DNA of 64,000 nucleotides. It comes from Erwinia tracheiphila (GTDB taxonomy: Bacteria; Pseudomonadota; Gammaproteobacteria; Enterobacterales; Enterobacteriaceae). Positions within the stretch are counted from its first letter, which is position 1. Each line of letters begins with the position of its first letter. Below are positions 16,590 to 27,884 of this stretch, piece after piece. Where the stretch lies: NCBI RefSeq assembly GCF_021365465.1, contig NZ_CP089932.1, positions 806,001-870,000 of the forward strand, in the 5' to 3' direction. Both the position numbers and the translations under genes were made by a program. Below the pieces are notes generated by a model. It saw only the letters and a list, made by a program, of their open reading frames with translations. It was not told where the DNA came from and made no database searches.

Positions 16590-18267
16590 AATTTTTGACC
16601 CCTTTATATCGATCTTTTCTTAATCTGAATAACCCTTTTTTAAGACTTTTCAATTCATCTAAGCTAAATAGTCCCTTATCAACAAAAAACTTATCAACTA
16701 AAGCAGTGGCATTGCTTGTTTCATTATTTAAAAGCAATTGATCTATTTCTTTACTTAAGTTGCTTAACTCGTGTATTAAATCATCTTTAATTAAGAATGA
16801 TATGTTCTTTCCTGCGGTAGGCTCTATTTTTAGCACACCTGAGCCATATGACCGACCTTCAAGTTCGGCAGAAAGTTGTGAAAATGTTGATAAAAGAGAT
16901 ATGCAACATGCTTTTTTTAATTTATTAGATGCTATATCTTTGAAAAAGATACGATGTATTGAGTTAGTGCAGTTAACTTTCCCTTTATTTAATATCATTC
17001 TGGGAAACTCATGAACCATATATGAAAAAAATGCGTCTGGGTAAATACCATCATCTGGTTGAAACCACTTTTTTCGTTTTTTGAATGTGCGGTTTTTGGC
17101 TCGTTCTTTTCTATCAACTTGTGATAAATATTTTCTCAACGGACTATGTTTTTCATATAAATCATCTGGACTGACGTGTAATAGCAATCCTTTTTTATTG
17201 TCTGCAATTAACTTCGTATGTCTTTTTAATGTGTGGTGAATTCCCTTCAAATGTGAAAATCGTGAAATAACTGGTCTAAAATGTTTATTGTCTAAATTAT
17301 GTTTTAAAATTTGACTTTGATCCAATATAAAGAAGTTGTTCATGCCGGTTACCATACCAATCTTTATATCAGCAATATCCTGTATTTTTAAACTGTACTT
17401 ATGTTCTGTTATAGACGATATCACATTTAATGTGTCAATATCTAATATATTATATTTGTAATTTTCAGAGCTATTTAATTTGTTTTCTTTAGTTCCAGTC
17501 ATTATGCTGGTTAGTTCATTTAATGTGTCAGCAAATCCAATTGAAACGTATCCATTATTGATAGGTGTCCTGTGAAACTCATCGCATAAAAAAAGTACTG
17601 ACATTTCATCGGCACCTTCATTTTTGAAAAGCCTTTCATTTATCTTTATTATTTTTAGATGGTTAAAATGATTTTTGTAAATTCTTATAAGCTCTTTCGC
17701 ATAATAGGCATTTAAAAAACTACTTGGTAATACCCATGCTATTCGTCCATTTTCTCGAATGAAGCTTAATGCATGGAGTAAGAAAAACCCCCAAAGACTT
17801 GCATTGCGTCCTAATGTTTTTGTTTTAAAAGGTGAGTCAGCAAAAACTTTTTCACAGGACTTCCTTTGTTCATAACTCATATTATGCATAGAGATATAAG
17901 GAGGGTTCCCAATGATAACCTCAAAATCTTCAATGCCAAAATCTTTTGGAAATACGTTAATGAAATCACTTAAAATGAAATGTTTTTTTATTAATAAATG
18001 CCCATATTTTTTTTTGAGAGTATCAAAGGCTTTTTGGTCTACATCAACCCCAAATAAATTTTCCATTGGGTTTATGCAGCCTATTTCCATGAGGCTCTTT
18101 TCACAGCTTTCTAAAAAGCCACAGCCTCCAAAACTTGGCTCAAGTATTTTATCAGTTGGTCTTCTAATTGCCCAATCTGACATCACTTGACTAAGAGCAC
18201 TTGGAGTATAATATGCTCCTAACTCTTTTCTCATCTCTAAACTATGGGCATTCATAATTTTAAACAT
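16582..18267 (-). CDS. Adenine-N6 DNA methyltransferase (Eco57I/TaqI-like)
   Basis: 561 residues. Motif X-like LGAYYTPSALSQVM (about 16-29) is followed by SAM-binding motif I ILEPSFGGCGF (41-51) and catalytic motif IV NPPY (121-124), the gamma-class order typical of M.TaqI and Eco57I-type enzymes. The C-terminal ~300 residues match a target-recognition region. No nuclease motif is seen, so this is not a fused restriction-modification protein of full type IIG size. It is the first gene of the four-gene operon. Start: ATG 18267 sits very close to GGGG, and ATG 18255 is an alternative. The likely role is to mark self DNA for the system encoded downstream. Confidence 0.85.
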   Translation of the reverse strand: MFKIMNAHSLEMRKELGAYYTPSALSQVMSDWAIRRPTDKILEPSFGGCGFLESCEKSLMEIGCINPMENLFGVDVDQKAFDTLKKKYGHLLIKKHFILSDFINVFPKDFGIEDFEVIIGNPPYISMHNMSYEQRKSCEKVFADSPFKTKTLGRNASLWGFFLLHALSFIRENGRIAWVLPSSFLNAYYAKELIRIYKNHFNHLKIIKINERLFKNEGADEMSVLFLCDEFHRTPINNGYVSIGFADTLNELTSIMTGTKENKLNSSENYKYNILDIDTLNVISSITEHKYSLKIQDIADIKIGMVTGMNNFFILDQSQILKHNLDNKHFRPVISRFSHLKGIHHTLKRHTKLIADNKKGLLLHVSPDDLYEKHSPLRKYLSQVDRKERAKNRTFKKRKKWFQPDDGIYPDAFFSYMVHEFPRMILNKGKVNCTNSIHRIFFKDIASNKLKKACCISLLSTFSQLSAELEGRSYGSGVLKIEPTAGKNISFLIKDDLIHELSNLSKEIDQLLLNNETSNATALVDKFFVDKGLFSLDELKSLKKGLFRLRKDRYKGVKNYE

Positions 18268-18989
18268 ACCCCAATTTTATCATTTTCAAGTACTGCCCTT
18301 GTTCAGCCTATGTAAAGAGGCTTTAACTGTTAAACCTATTCGTTTAAGATACCTTTGCTCTACAAGCGCATTGCATAACAATTTGATTATAAAGGTTATT
18401 TTCTTGCTTTGCATTCGAAGAGCGTAGGCTACCGCAGAAGGCTATACCCCCTGTCTTCACCAAGATAGTAGTTTAACATGGAAAATGCTTCTTTTTCTAT
18501 TCGTTTGTAATATAGCTATTTAAATTTAGATTGGATTTCATCATGTTCCTTTAATATAAATAAACGATGCGTTTACATGAGTTATTTAAAAACAAAATTC
18601 TTGCTTATTTGTTTCTTTAATTAATGTATTTAACTTCTAATTCATGTGTGTTTTTTGAAAACTATATTATTATTTATATATTGCTTATAATCTTTTAAAT
18701 ATATTATATTCTTGCAGATAAGAACATCACTGATTTTGAATTCATTTAGTGAATAACTTTGCTATTTTTAATCATAGTCCCTGTTTTATACCTTGTCTTG
18801 CAAGATGAACTGGATGAAAATCAGTATGTGATCTTTTTTTCAAAGTATGATGTCATAAAAAGTTCGTTAAAGTATTTCGATATCAAAGAACTGTTGCCAA
18901 AGGACAACAATACCTATGATGGTATTAATGATGGTACTTCAATAATGATTTTGATAAAATAGCCTTAAATACAATGGGATAATTGATAT
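18268..18989. other. AT-rich intergenic stretch upstream of the operon
   Basis: About 720 bp without a convincing gene. A 67-codon frame at 18759-18962 has no recognisable product or ribosome site. The stretch must hold the leftward promoter of the methyltransferase operon, but no clear -35/-10 pair stands out. It joins the operon to the attachment-site relic at 18990. Confidence 0.5.
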
Positions 18990-19007
18990 GTTCGAGTCCG
19001 GCCTTCG
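18990..19007 (+). other. Attachment-site relic: 3' end of a tRNA-Leu
   Basis: GTTCGAGTCCGGCCTTCG is identical to the T-arm and 3' acceptor part of the enterobacterial leuX-type tRNA-Leu as remembered, a classical integration site for P4-like islands. The rest of the tRNA and its CCA end are missing. It lies directly before the relic of a P4-type integrase, the usual order at an island's left attachment site. Confidence 0.6.
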
Positions 19008-19013
19008 ACCCTT

Positions 19014-19613
19014 CTGAGAAGAAAAAAAGCAGACAAGATCGGGCAAAGCGGAGTCATGACATTCGAAGCTGTTGCAAGGGACTGGCATACTGCCTGTAAA
19101 AGGAAATGGTCAGATTCCCATAGCGAGAGAGTTCTAAAAAGCATGGAAGATGATCTCTTTACTGCGATTGGTAAAAGGAAAATATCCGAGCTTAAAACAA
19201 AATAATTTCCTGAAACCATCAAGGCTGTTGCAGCTTCTGGGCGATTAGAGGTTGCTTCCCGCCTACAGCAAAGGACAACGGCGGTAATGCGTTATGCTGT
19301 CCAGAACGGGTTGATAGATTACAACCCTGCCCAAGAAATGGCAGGGGCTATTGCGATAGCAAAGCGGGTGCATAGACCAGCCTTACCATTTGACAGGTTC
19401 TCAGAGCTTTTAGAGCGCATCGAGGGCTTCAAAGGTAGGAAACTCACTAAGTTAGCTGTGAAGCTGACATTGCTTATTTTTATCCGTTCCAGTGAACTCA
19501 GGTTTGCTCGTTGGTCAGAGATCGATTTCGAGAATGCTATGTGGACTATTCCAGCAGAACGAGAACCATTACTCGGAGTGAAACATTCACACCGTGGTTC
19601 GAAAATGCAAACT
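19014..19613 (+). pseudogene. P4-type integrase, truncated and with a stop codon
   Basis: The frame reads KKADKIGQSGVMTFEAVARD… and, after an in-frame TAA at 19203-19205, ETIKAVAASGRLEVASRLQQ and RSSELRFARWSEID, which is the core-binding domain and box I Arg of P4/phiR73-type tyrosine integrases. The first ~110 residues are missing (deletion towards the attachment site), and the C-terminal half with HxxRH and Tyr is cut off by the IS3-family element at 19614. The stop replaces what is probably a Glu codon (GAA to TAA). The gene is therefore broken three times and the island cannot excise with it. Confidence 0.85.
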
Positions 19614-19685
19614 TGTAGTGGCACACTGAATTTGTCCACCTGAGTTGAGGTGATATGCTCACCTCAAAATTTCACAGGTGAACCA

Positions 19686-20849
<1,164 letters not shown>

Positions 20850-20857
20850 CCACTACA

Positions 20858-21207
20858 TATGAACTTCTTTCAATCCCATGCAGAGGATGTCAGAGACGTG
20901 CCACATTCACGATATGTCAGGTCCTCAACGTGCAAAAACGCCGGGCGGTTCAATTCACCCTCGGGCTTAAACCCCCACAGGCCGATCGTGCTGCCAGTTT
21001 AATTATGCGATATAAACAGACAGGCAGGGTTGAGTGGGGAAACGTCCGCAGACGCCAGGGGAGACGTGGCACAATCAAGGCGGTTCGAATCGCGTTTCTC
21101 AGGAAAAATTAACAGCATCCTGTCCTGAACCGGGTAGGTGCGGATGATGCGAAAACGGTGACAACACGCGGCTCGTGGGACGTGCAAAAATTCAGGGGGC
21201 CTGGAAT
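20858..21207. other. Gap between IS3 relic and rpoD terminator
   Basis: About 350 bp of higher GC than the island. An 88-codon frame (20846-21112) starts inside the IS end and has no recognised product. In E. coli this place holds mug and the ileX tRNA; neither is seen here, in line with a deletion next to the IS. Confidence 0.45.
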
Positions 21208-21231
21208 AAAAAAGCCCCTGCATGCAGGGGC
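21208..21231 (-). terminator. rpoD operon terminator
   Basis: The perfect palindrome GCCCCTGCATGCAGGGGC (21214-21231) is followed, reading leftwards, by six T (A-run 21208-21213). It lies 30 bp past the rpoD stop codon and ends the rpsU-dnaG-rpoD operon. Confidence 0.9.
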
Positions 21232-21260
21232 GTTAAGTCAGTTTCTGATAGTGATGTGGA

Positions 21261-23102
21261 TTAATCGTCGAGGAAACTACGCAGCACTTCAGAACGGCTT
21301 GGATGACGTAGTTTACGCAGCGCTTTTGCCTCAATCTGGCGAATACGCTCACGGGTTACATCAAACTGCTTACCAACCTCTTCCAGCGTGTGGTCAGTAT
21401 TCATATCAATACCGAAGCGCATGCGCAGCACTTTGGCTTCACGCGCGGTCAGGCCCGCCAATACATCGTGGGTGGCTGAACGCAGGCTCTCAGAAGTAGC
21501 GGAGTCCAGCGGCAGCTCCAGCGTGGTATCCTCAATAAAATCTCCCAGATGCGAATCTTCGTCATCACCAATTGGCGTCTCCATAGAGATAGGCTCTTTG
21601 GCAATTTTCAGCACTTTACGGATTTTATCTTCCGGCATTAACATCCGTTCTGCCAGCTCTTCTGGTGTTGGTTCGCGGCCCATTTCCTGCAGCATCTGGC
21701 GGGAAATACGATTGAGTTTATTGATTGTCTCAATCATATGTACCGGAATACGGATGGTACGTGCCTGGTCTGCGATAGAGCGGGTAATCGCCTGACGAAT
21801 CCACCAGGTGGCGTAAGTAGAAAACTTGTAACCACGACGATATTCAAATTTATCAACGGCTTTCATCAGACCGATATTGCCTTCCTGAATTAAATCGAGG
21901 AACTGCAAACCACGGTTGGTGTACTTTTTGGCGATAGAAATAACCAGACGCAGGTTTGCTTCAACCATTTCTTTTTTCGCCCGGCGCGCTTTCGCTTCAC
22001 CAATGGACATACGGCGGTTGATATCTTTGACTTGCTCAATGGTCAGACCCGTTTCTTCCTCGATTTGTAACAGTTTCATCAGGCTGCGCTGAACGTCTTC
22101 TGTCACATCCTTGAGTTTTTCAGACCAGGGTTTGTTCATTGCCAGCGCCGCTTTAAACCATGTTTCACTGGTCTCGTTGCCGGTAAATAAGGTGATGAAG
22201 TTTTTCTTGGGCATCTTACAAACTTCAACACAAAGCTTCATGATGATGCGTTCCTGAATACGAACGCGATCCATCATGGTACGCATATTGTTTACCAGGT
22301 AATCAAACTGTTTGGGTACCAGGCGGAACTGTTTAAAGACATCGGAAAGATTCTGGATTTCATTGACGGCGTCAGCATGGCTGCGGCCTTTGACTTTGAT
22401 TACCGCGCGGGTTTTTTCATACTGCACGCGCAAGTCGCCAAATTTCTCACGGGCCAGTTCTGGATCGATGCTGTTATCATCATCGGAACTTTCATCGTCA
22501 GAATCTTCGTCTTCATCGTCATCGTCGCGTTCTTCTTCTGACAGCTCAGAGCCAACGTGTGTGGCGGTCGGAGCCATCTCTTCTTCGGCATTCGGATCGA
22601 CAAAGCCGGTGATCATATCCGACAGGCGAGCTTCCCCTGCTTCAACACGATCGTACTGCTCAAGAAGATAGGTAATGGCTTCAGGATATTCAGCAACGGA
22701 ACACTGTACCTGATTAATCCCGTCTTCGATGCGTTTAGCGATGTCGATTTCGCCTTCTCGCGTCAACAGCTCAACGGTACCCATTTCACGCATATACATG
22801 CGCACCGGGTCAGTGGTACGTCCAATTTCCGACTCAACGCTGGATAATACTTGAGCAGCCGCTTCGGCAGCATCTTCATCCGTATCACTGGTGTTTTCGT
22901 TTAGCATCAGATCATCGGCATCAGGTGCGTCTTCCACAACCTGTATGCCCATGTCGTTGATCATCTGGATGATGTCTTCGATCTGATCGGAGTCGACGAT
23001 ATCTTCCGGCAGATGGTCATTGACCTCAGCATAGGTCAGATAGCCTTGCTCCTTACCACGGGTGACGAGCAGCTTCAGCTGTGACTGCGGGTTTTGCTCC
23101 AT
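21261..23102 (-). CDS. rpoD: RNA polymerase primary sigma factor RpoD (sigma-70)
   Basis: 613 residues, the E. coli length. Region 1.1 is at the N-terminus ([20 protein letters not shown]), region 1.2 near 95-130 ([16 protein letters not shown]), a long acidic non-conserved insert (poly Asp/Glu near 190-212), region 2 with [19 protein letters not shown] for -10 melting, and region 4.2 with [18 protein letters not shown] for -35 binding. It directs core polymerase to housekeeping promoters. It is the last gene of the macromolecular synthesis operon rpsU-dnaG-rpoD on the minus strand, 310 bp after dnaG; in E. coli this space and the dnaG end hold an RNA-processing site and a heat-shock promoter. 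Confidence 0.98.
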   Translation of the reverse strand: MEQNPQSQLKLLVTRGKEQGYLTYAEVNDHLPEDIVDSDQIEDIIQMINDMGIQVVEDAPDADDLMLNENTSDTDEDAAEAAAQVLSSVESEIGRTTDPVRMYMREMGTVELLTREGEIDIAKRIEDGINQVQCSVAEYPEAITYLLEQYDRVEAGEARLSDMITGFVDPNAEEEMAPTATHVGSELSEEERDDDDEDEDSDDESSDDDNSIDPELAREKFGDLRVQYEKTRAVIKVKGRSHADAVNEIQNLSDVFKQFRLVPKQFDYLVNNMRTMMDRVRIQERIIMKLCVEVCKMPKKNFITLFTGNETSETWFKAALAMNKPWSEKLKDVTEDVQRSLMKLLQIEEETGLTIEQVKDINRRMSIGEAKARRAKKEMVEANLRLVISIAKKYTNRGLQFLDLIQEGNIGLMKAVDKFEYRRGYKFSTYATWWIRQAITRSIADQARTIRIPVHMIETINKLNRISRQMLQEMGREPTPEELAERMLMPEDKIRKVLKIAKEPISMETPIGDDEDSHLGDFIEDTTLELPLDSATSESLRSATHDVLAGLTAREAKVLRMRFGIDMNTDHTLEEVGKQFDVTRERIRQIEAKALRKLRHPSRSEVLRSFLDD

Positions 23103-23412
23103 AAGACGGTATCCACACTTCTGTTAAATTAGATTGGTGTCGGTCGGCTAAACAGCCAACAATAACAGTAAGGGCATTTGATTATTGCCGCTGCCCATCA
23201 TGGCGGCTGCCAGGCTCTATCTGGCGGATAATCGGCACTCAAGCCGCTGGATGTTCTGACCGGGACTAATCTTGCCTGCCATTTTTTTTATTTGCATTAC
23301 TTTCTGAAATGTTGTCTGTCCAGATAAGCAGTGGCTGATTGACGCCGTTTGCATAAAAATGAGTGGTACGGATAAAGCCCCGGGTTTCTGTATACTGTTC
23401 TGCAAAACTAAC
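23103..23412 (-). other. dnaG-rpoD intergenic region
   Basis: 310 bp within the operon. A hairpin GCCGC/GCGGC is visible near 23189-23209 without a U-tract. This is where enterobacteria carry the RNase E cut site and a weak terminator that lower dnaG relative to rpoD; those sites cannot be pinned down here by eye. No gene is seen. Confidence 0.45.
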
Positions 23413-25170
23413 TCATCTTGCATTTCTGTTTTTTTCTAACACTTGATTGAGTGAGCTGACTTCTCTGCGCTCTTCTGACGTGAGTCCATGTGTTCGGGCA
23501 CGTGCAATCAGCTCCTCAAGACGCCGTTCCAACGCTGCATCATACATGCTGGCCAGAGAATCCTGGAACATGGTCTCAACTTCTTCATCTACGATCATGT
23601 GGTTCCACGTAGCCAGTGTTTCAATACTTCGACTGGATTTTGTTTCGCGATATAACTCTAGTAGTTGTCCTGTCGTGAGGCCAGGGTGTGCATTACACGT
23701 ATTAACCAGTTCTACAAACAGAGGAAAGCCAGCCAGATCCGAATTTTCCAGTCCCCGCATTGAAGGCACCATCGGAGCCAGCCTCGGGTTTTGTATCAGC
23801 AACCCGATTAAGATTCGCATAGTTGTACGCTTTAACGGCTGAGGCTGCCAGGACTTTGCACTCTCAGCTTGCCTTGGTAACAGCTTTTCTAACTGGACGT
23901 AGTCCGGGATACCCAGCTTGTCGCCCAACACCTGACGTAAATAAATGCGTAATGTTTCTCCTGGCACCTTACTAATTAATGGTAATGCCAGAGTGGTCAA
24001 TTGTGCTCGTCCGTCTGGGGTGCTGAGATCGACCTGTGGCAGAAGTGTATCGTAAAGAAAAGAAGAGAGCGGCATCGCCTGCTCCATTCTGGCTTCAAAC
24101 GCCACTTTCCCTTCTTTGCGCACCAGCGTATCCGGGTCTTCGCCGTCTGGCAGAAACATAAAGCGTAGCTGACGACCATCATTCATGTAAGGTAATGCGG
24201 TTTCCAGCGCACGCCACGCGGCTTCACGACCTGCACGATCTCCGTCATAGCAGCAAATGACGTTGTTCGTTGAACGAAAAAGAAGTTGAATATGCTCGGG
24301 TGTCGTTGAGGTTCCAAGCGACGCAACGGCATAATCAATGCCAAATTGTGCCAGAGCCACAACGTCCATGTAGCCTTCGACCACTAACAGCTTTGCCAGC
24401 TCAGGGTTTTTCTTTTGAGCTTCATACAGACCGTAGAGCTGACGACCTTTATGAAAAATCTCGGTTTCTGGTGAGTTAAGATATTTAGGAAGAGCATCGC
24501 CCAGTACGCGTCCGCCAAAACCTATCACCCGCCCACGCTTGTCGTTTATCGGAAACATTATCCGCTCACGGAAGCGATCATAACTTCGTCCCTGATCGTT
24601 GGTTACCAGCATGCCCGCTTCAATTAACGACTGACGATCATCCTTATTATTGCCAAATCGTTTCAGAACGTTATCCCATCCCGCTGGCGCAAAGCCAATG
24701 GAAAAATGTTCTATCACCTCGTCGCTTAACCCACGGCTTAGTAAATAAGCACGTGCAGCAGAACCCTGCTGTTGCGTGAGGGATTGCCGATAGAAATCAT
24801 TCAGCCCCCCCATTAGCTCATATAAACTCTGGCGCTGATGGCGTTCTAATTGGCTTGGGCTGCTTCCACTTTCATTAGGGACTTCCAACCCGTAAATCGT
24901 GGCCAGTTCTTCAATGCTTTCCACGAATTCCAGACGATCAAAGTTCATCAGGAAATCAATTGCATTACCGTGAGCACCACAGCCAAAGCAATGATAAAAT
25001 TGTTTTTCACCGTTAACGGTGAAAGAGGGGGTTTTTTCGTTATGAAATGGACAACACGCGTGGTAATTCTTTCCCTGCTTTTTCAGCTTTACGCGGGCAT
25101 CAATGAGATCCACGATGTCCGTGCGAGCCAGCAAGTCATTGATAAATATGCGTGGGATTCGTCCAGCCAT
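23413..25170 (-). CDS. dnaG: DNA primase DnaG
   Basis: 585 residues. The N-terminal CHC2 zinc domain is clear (CPFHNEKTPSF … YHCFGCGAHGN, about 40-66); the TOPRIM catalytic core carries VVEGYMDVVAL and CYDGDRAGREAAWRAL, with the metal-binding acidic residues. The C-terminal ~145 residues form the DnaB helicase-binding domain. It makes RNA primers for Okazaki fragments. Middle gene of rpsU-dnaG-rpoD, starting 99 nt after the rpsU stop. No lesions. Confidence 0.98.
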   Translation of the reverse strand: MAGRIPRIFINDLLARTDIVDLIDARVKLKKQGKNYHACCPFHNEKTPSFTVNGEKQFYHCFGCGAHGNAIDFLMNFDRLEFVESIEELATIYGLEVPNESGSSPSQLERHQRQSLYELMGGLNDFYRQSLTQQQGSAARAYLLSRGLSDEVIEHFSIGFAPAGWDNVLKRFGNNKDDRQSLIEAGMLVTNDQGRSYDRFRERIMFPINDKRGRVIGFGGRVLGDALPKYLNSPETEIFHKGRQLYGLYEAQKKNPELAKLLVVEGYMDVVALAQFGIDYAVASLGTSTTPEHIQLLFRSTNNVICCYDGDRAGREAAWRALETALPYMNDGRQLRFMFLPDGEDPDTLVRKEGKVAFEARMEQAMPLSSFLYDTLLPQVDLSTPDGRAQLTTLALPLISKVPGETLRIYLRQVLGDKLGIPDYVQLEKLLPRQAESAKSWQPQPLKRTTMRILIGLLIQNPRLAPMVPSMRGLENSDLAGFPLFVELVNTCNAHPGLTTGQLLELYRETKSSRSIETLATWNHMIVDEEVETMFQDSLASMYDAALERRLEELIARARTHGLTSEERREVSSLNQVLEKNRNAR

Positions 25171-25269
25171 AAGCCCCGGTTTATCAGTTCATAAACGAGA
25201 ACAAGCCGCGCATTCCTTTCGGAAAGCACGGCGTTATTATGCTACTAACCTGTCTGTGAAGCGTGAAAA

Positions 25270-25524
<255 letters not shown>

Positions 25525-25555
25525 TCAGTGTCAGCTTGTTTCAAAATGGTGCGGA

Positions 25556-25585
25556 ATTTTACTCCAACACAGGCCGCGTTGTAAA
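25556..25585 (-). promoter_or_regulatory. Likely sigma-70 promoter of rpsU-dnaG-rpoD
   Basis: On the minus strand TTTACA (25580-25585) and TAAAAT (25556-25561) are separated by 18 bp, about 70 bp before the rpsU start. The -10 context GTAAAATTCCGCACC is remembered as conserved at this place in E. coli. The rest of the 304-bp divergent spacer to tsaD probably contains the tsaD promoter, which is not resolved. Confidence 0.55.
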
Positions 25586-25789
25586 GCACCATAGCGTAAT
25601 GTCACCAACAGATGCGCCTGTGCCGCTGCCGGTTTTTTCAGGCGGAAGAGTATACATTAATCAATCGTCCTCTGTGAGAAAAGTTTCTGCTGACCTTAGG
25701 GTACGGCATGCTTAACAAGGCTGAAAATTACCGCCGCCAGGCGTCCCTTCATGATAGACTGCGCACTGCAAGAAAAGAGGTGAACAGAT

Positions 25790-26812
25790 ATGCGCGTGCT
25801 CGGAATAGAAACGTCCTGCGATGAAACTGGTATCGCGATTTACGATGATGCATCCGGATTAGTAGCCAACCAGTTATATAGCCAGGTCAAGCTTCATGCC
25901 GATTATGGCGGTGTGGTACCCGAGCTTGCTTCGCGCGATCACGTACGCAAAACCATACCGCTCATTCAGGCTGCGCTGCAAGAAGCCGGATTAGCGGCGC
26001 AGGATATTGATGCGGTAGCTTTTACTGTGGGGCCGGGTTTAGTGGGGGCTCTGCTGGTCGGGGCAACGATTGGTCGGGCGCTGGCGTTTGCCTGGAATGT
26101 CCCTGCGATCCCTGTTCATCATATGGAAGGGCATCTGCTGGCACCGATGCTGGAAGATAATCCGCCAGAATTTCCTTTTATCGCGTTGCTGGTCTCAGGA
26201 GGACATACTCAACTGATTGGTGTGACCGGAATAGGAAAGTATACCCTGCTGGGGGAATCCGTTGATGATGCTGCCGGTGAGGCATTCGATAAAACCGCAA
26301 AATTACTCGGACTGGATTATCCCGGCGGTCCGATGCTGTCGAAACTGGCGCAGCGAGGTGTCAAAAAACGTTTTATTTTCCCGCGCCCTATGACTGACCG
26401 TTCGGGACTTGATTTCAGTTTTTCAGGATTAAAAACCTATGCGGCAAATACCATCCGCGAAAATGATGGTAATGATCAAACTCGCGCGGATATTGCCAGA
26501 GCATTTGAAGACGCGGTGGTGGATACGCTGGTAATAAAGTGTAAGCGCGCGTTAGAACAAACTGGATTCAAACGATTAGTCATTGCTGGGGGAGTCAGTG
26601 CAAACCGTTCACTGCGATCTGAAATGGCTGGCGTAATGAAAGCACGAGGTGGTGAGGTTTTTTATGCCCGTCCTGAGCTGTGTACTGATAATGGCGCAAT
26701 GATAGCTTATGCCGGAATCATTCGGCTGCAAGAAGGTCTGCGGGATGAGCTGGGCGTCACGGTGCGACCAAGGTGGCCGCTGTCGGAGCTTTTACCTCTG
26801 AAGAACGACTAA
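25790..26812 (+). CDS. tsaD: tRNA threonylcarbamoyladenosine transferase subunit TsaD
   Basis: 340 residues with the ASKHA fold. Metal-binding histidines lie in HHMEGHL (about 110-116), phosphate-binding loops in GIETSCDET and SGGHTQL, and the signature [10 protein letters not shown] near the C-terminus. Together with TsaB and TsaE it transfers threonylcarbamoyl to A37 of ANN-decoding tRNAs; essential in E. coli. AAGAGGTGA precedes the ATG. It is divergent from rpsU as in E. coli. Intact. Confidence 0.97.
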   Translation: MRVLGIETSCDETGIAIYDDASGLVANQLYSQVKLHADYGGVVPELASRDHVRKTIPLIQAALQEAGLAAQDIDAVAFTVGPGLVGALLVGATIGRALAFAWNVPAIPVHHMEGHLLAPMLEDNPPEFPFIALLVSGGHTQLIGVTGIGKYTLLGESVDDAAGEAFDKTAKLLGLDYPGGPMLSKLAQRGVKKRFIFPRPMTDRSGLDFSFSGLKTYAANTIRENDGNDQTRADIARAFEDAVVDTLVIKCKRALEQTGFKRLVIAGGVSANRSLRSEMAGVMKARGGEVFYARPELCTDNGAMIAYAGIIRLQEGLRDELGVTVRPRWPLSELLPLKND

Positions 26813-26819
26813 TACAATC

Positions 26820-26844
26820 GCGCCATCGCTTATAAAGATGGCGC
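26820..26844 (+). terminator. Hairpin after tsaD
   Basis: GCGCCATC (26820-26827) pairs with GATGGCGC (26837-26844) eight bases after the tsaD stop. There is no U-tract, so it may be a weak or Rho-assisted terminator or an RNA-stabilising structure. Confidence 0.4.
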
Positions 26845-26860
26845 AGGACCCTTGTGTCAC

Positions 26861-27146
26861 TCAGTTACCCAGCAGGCCGTTCAGCCAGTTACCAATAACA
26901 GGAATGTTGGTCAGTCGTTCCCAATGGAACTGCCAATCTGGCTACCCAGGCTGGAGCCTAAATTTTTACCCATATCGGGCAGCACTGAACCCAAAGAAAC
27001 ATTTCCGAGTACTGGAACGTTAATGCCTGAATGTGAAAAAAGTCCATACACACTGTTGATGATCTGGCCACCGATGTCGCTTAGTTTGTACTGAATGATG
27101 CCGCACCGCTAACCAGTGACACTTCCGGTTGTGATAATTCTCTCAT
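26861..27146 (-). pseudogene. Class II microcin-like peptide gene with two frameshifts
   Basis: From ATG 27146 (AAGGA 9 nt upstream) the frame reads MRELSQPEVSLVSGA, a double-glycine-type leader like those of class II microcins. A one-base loss near 27101-27105 breaks the frame; the next frame gives IIQYKLSDIGGQIINSVYGL and a Gly/Ser-rich hydrophobic stretch (GKNLGSSLGSQIGSSIGN). A second one-base loss near 26916-26921 shifts to RLTNIPVIGNWLNGLLGN and a stop at 26861. Repaired, it would be about 95 residues with a cleavage site after SGAG. No immunity or export gene is near. An IS1 sits in its 5' leader. E. coli has the ttd genes at this location. Confidence 0.7.
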
Positions 27147-27186
27147 TTACAATTCCTTGTAATTAATTTTCGGTCGTGACGCAGAT

Positions 27187-27690
27187 TTATTGATAGTGAT
27201 GAAGAGTAAGATACCAACCGATGATCTTATCATGCATTTCCTCTGACTTCGAAAAGCAAATTGTTCTGCGGGTCAGTCGTTTGATATGTGTGCGAAGATT
27301 AAGATTATGTCGTTCTGTCCGTTGGGTGTATTTCTTGCTCACCACGTGGCCTGTTGCACTTAACAGAACTTTATAAACTGGCCAGGCATCTGTCATATAA
27401 AAGGCAATGTTAAATTTGCTTAACAGGGCCAGCAATCGTCGCAGGGTCGGGGCATTTCTCGGGCCGAAGACATGGGCCAGAGCACGTTTGCGGATACGGT
27501 CATAAGCATAGAACAACCACCGGGGATTGCTTTTACACCGCACGTAAGACCATTGTTCACCGGCTTCACAGCAGATAACAACCTCCGTTTCGGGGTCGAT
27601 ATTCTCAGCTACCTGCTTTGGCGAAATTTTTTTACGTGCCGCAGAACCGTATTGAGGCTGATACCGAGAACCCGTGCGGTATCGCGACAT
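27187..27690 (-). CDS. insB: IS1 InsB transposase part
   Basis: 167 residues, the InsB portion of the IS1 DDE transposase: VVICCEAGEQWSYV, YMTDAWPVYK with an acidic residue, and the C-terminal TERHNLNLRTHIKRL block. In IS1 the active enzyme is the InsAB' fusion made by -1 frameshifting in an A-rich motif; the overlap with insA at 27609-27690 fits that. No lesion is visible. Confidence 0.92.
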   Translation of the reverse strand: MSRYRTGSRYQPQYGSAARKKISPKQVAENIDPETEVVICCEAGEQWSYVRCKSNPRWLFYAYDRIRKRALAHVFGPRNAPTLRRLLALLSKFNIAFYMTDAWPVYKVLLSATGHVVSKKYTQRTERHNLNLRTHIKRLTRRTICFSKSEEMHDKIIGWYLTLHHYQ

Positions 27691-27884
27691 CCGGAATCAT
27701 TCATGGCCATATTAACAATGGTCTGGTGTGTGTCTGGTTTGGCACCGGAGTAGCTAAAATTGAGCAGAAAGGTCTTTGAACAATGCTTGCAGATGTAACG
27801 TTGGGCACCGGATGCTGAATGTCCGTTACATCGTACAGCATGAGTTTCATTGCACTGAGGGCAGACGACATCAACTTTAGCCAT
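27609..27884 (-). CDS. insA: IS1 InsA
   Basis: 91 residues with the zinc-finger region CPQCNE … CKHCSKTF and the helix-turn-helix GCRDTARVLGISLNTVLRHV. InsA binds the IS1 ends and represses transcription from them, and supplies the N-terminus of the transposase after frameshifting into insB. Intact. Confidence 0.92.
   Translation of the reverse strand: MAKVDVVCPQCNETHAVRCNGHSASGAQRYICKHCSKTFLLNFSYSGAKPDTHQTIVNMAMNDSGCRDTARVLGISLNTVLRHVKKFRQSR

Noticed and set aside
16582..18267. Full type IIG restriction-modification enzyme
   Set aside because: Too short and no PD-(D/E)xK motif is visible before the methyltransferase domain, which begins almost at the N-terminus.
18759..18962. 67-codon AT-rich ORF
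   Set aside because: Hydrophobic start but no ribosome site; the composition is that of random AT-rich sequence.
18990..19007. A complete tRNA-Leu gene
   Set aside because: Only the T-arm and part of the acceptor are present; the D-arm, anticodon and CCA end are missing.
22473..22530. Low-complexity Asp/Glu stretch in rpoD, looking like a repeat
   Set aside because: It is the normal acidic non-conserved region of enterobacterial sigma-70.
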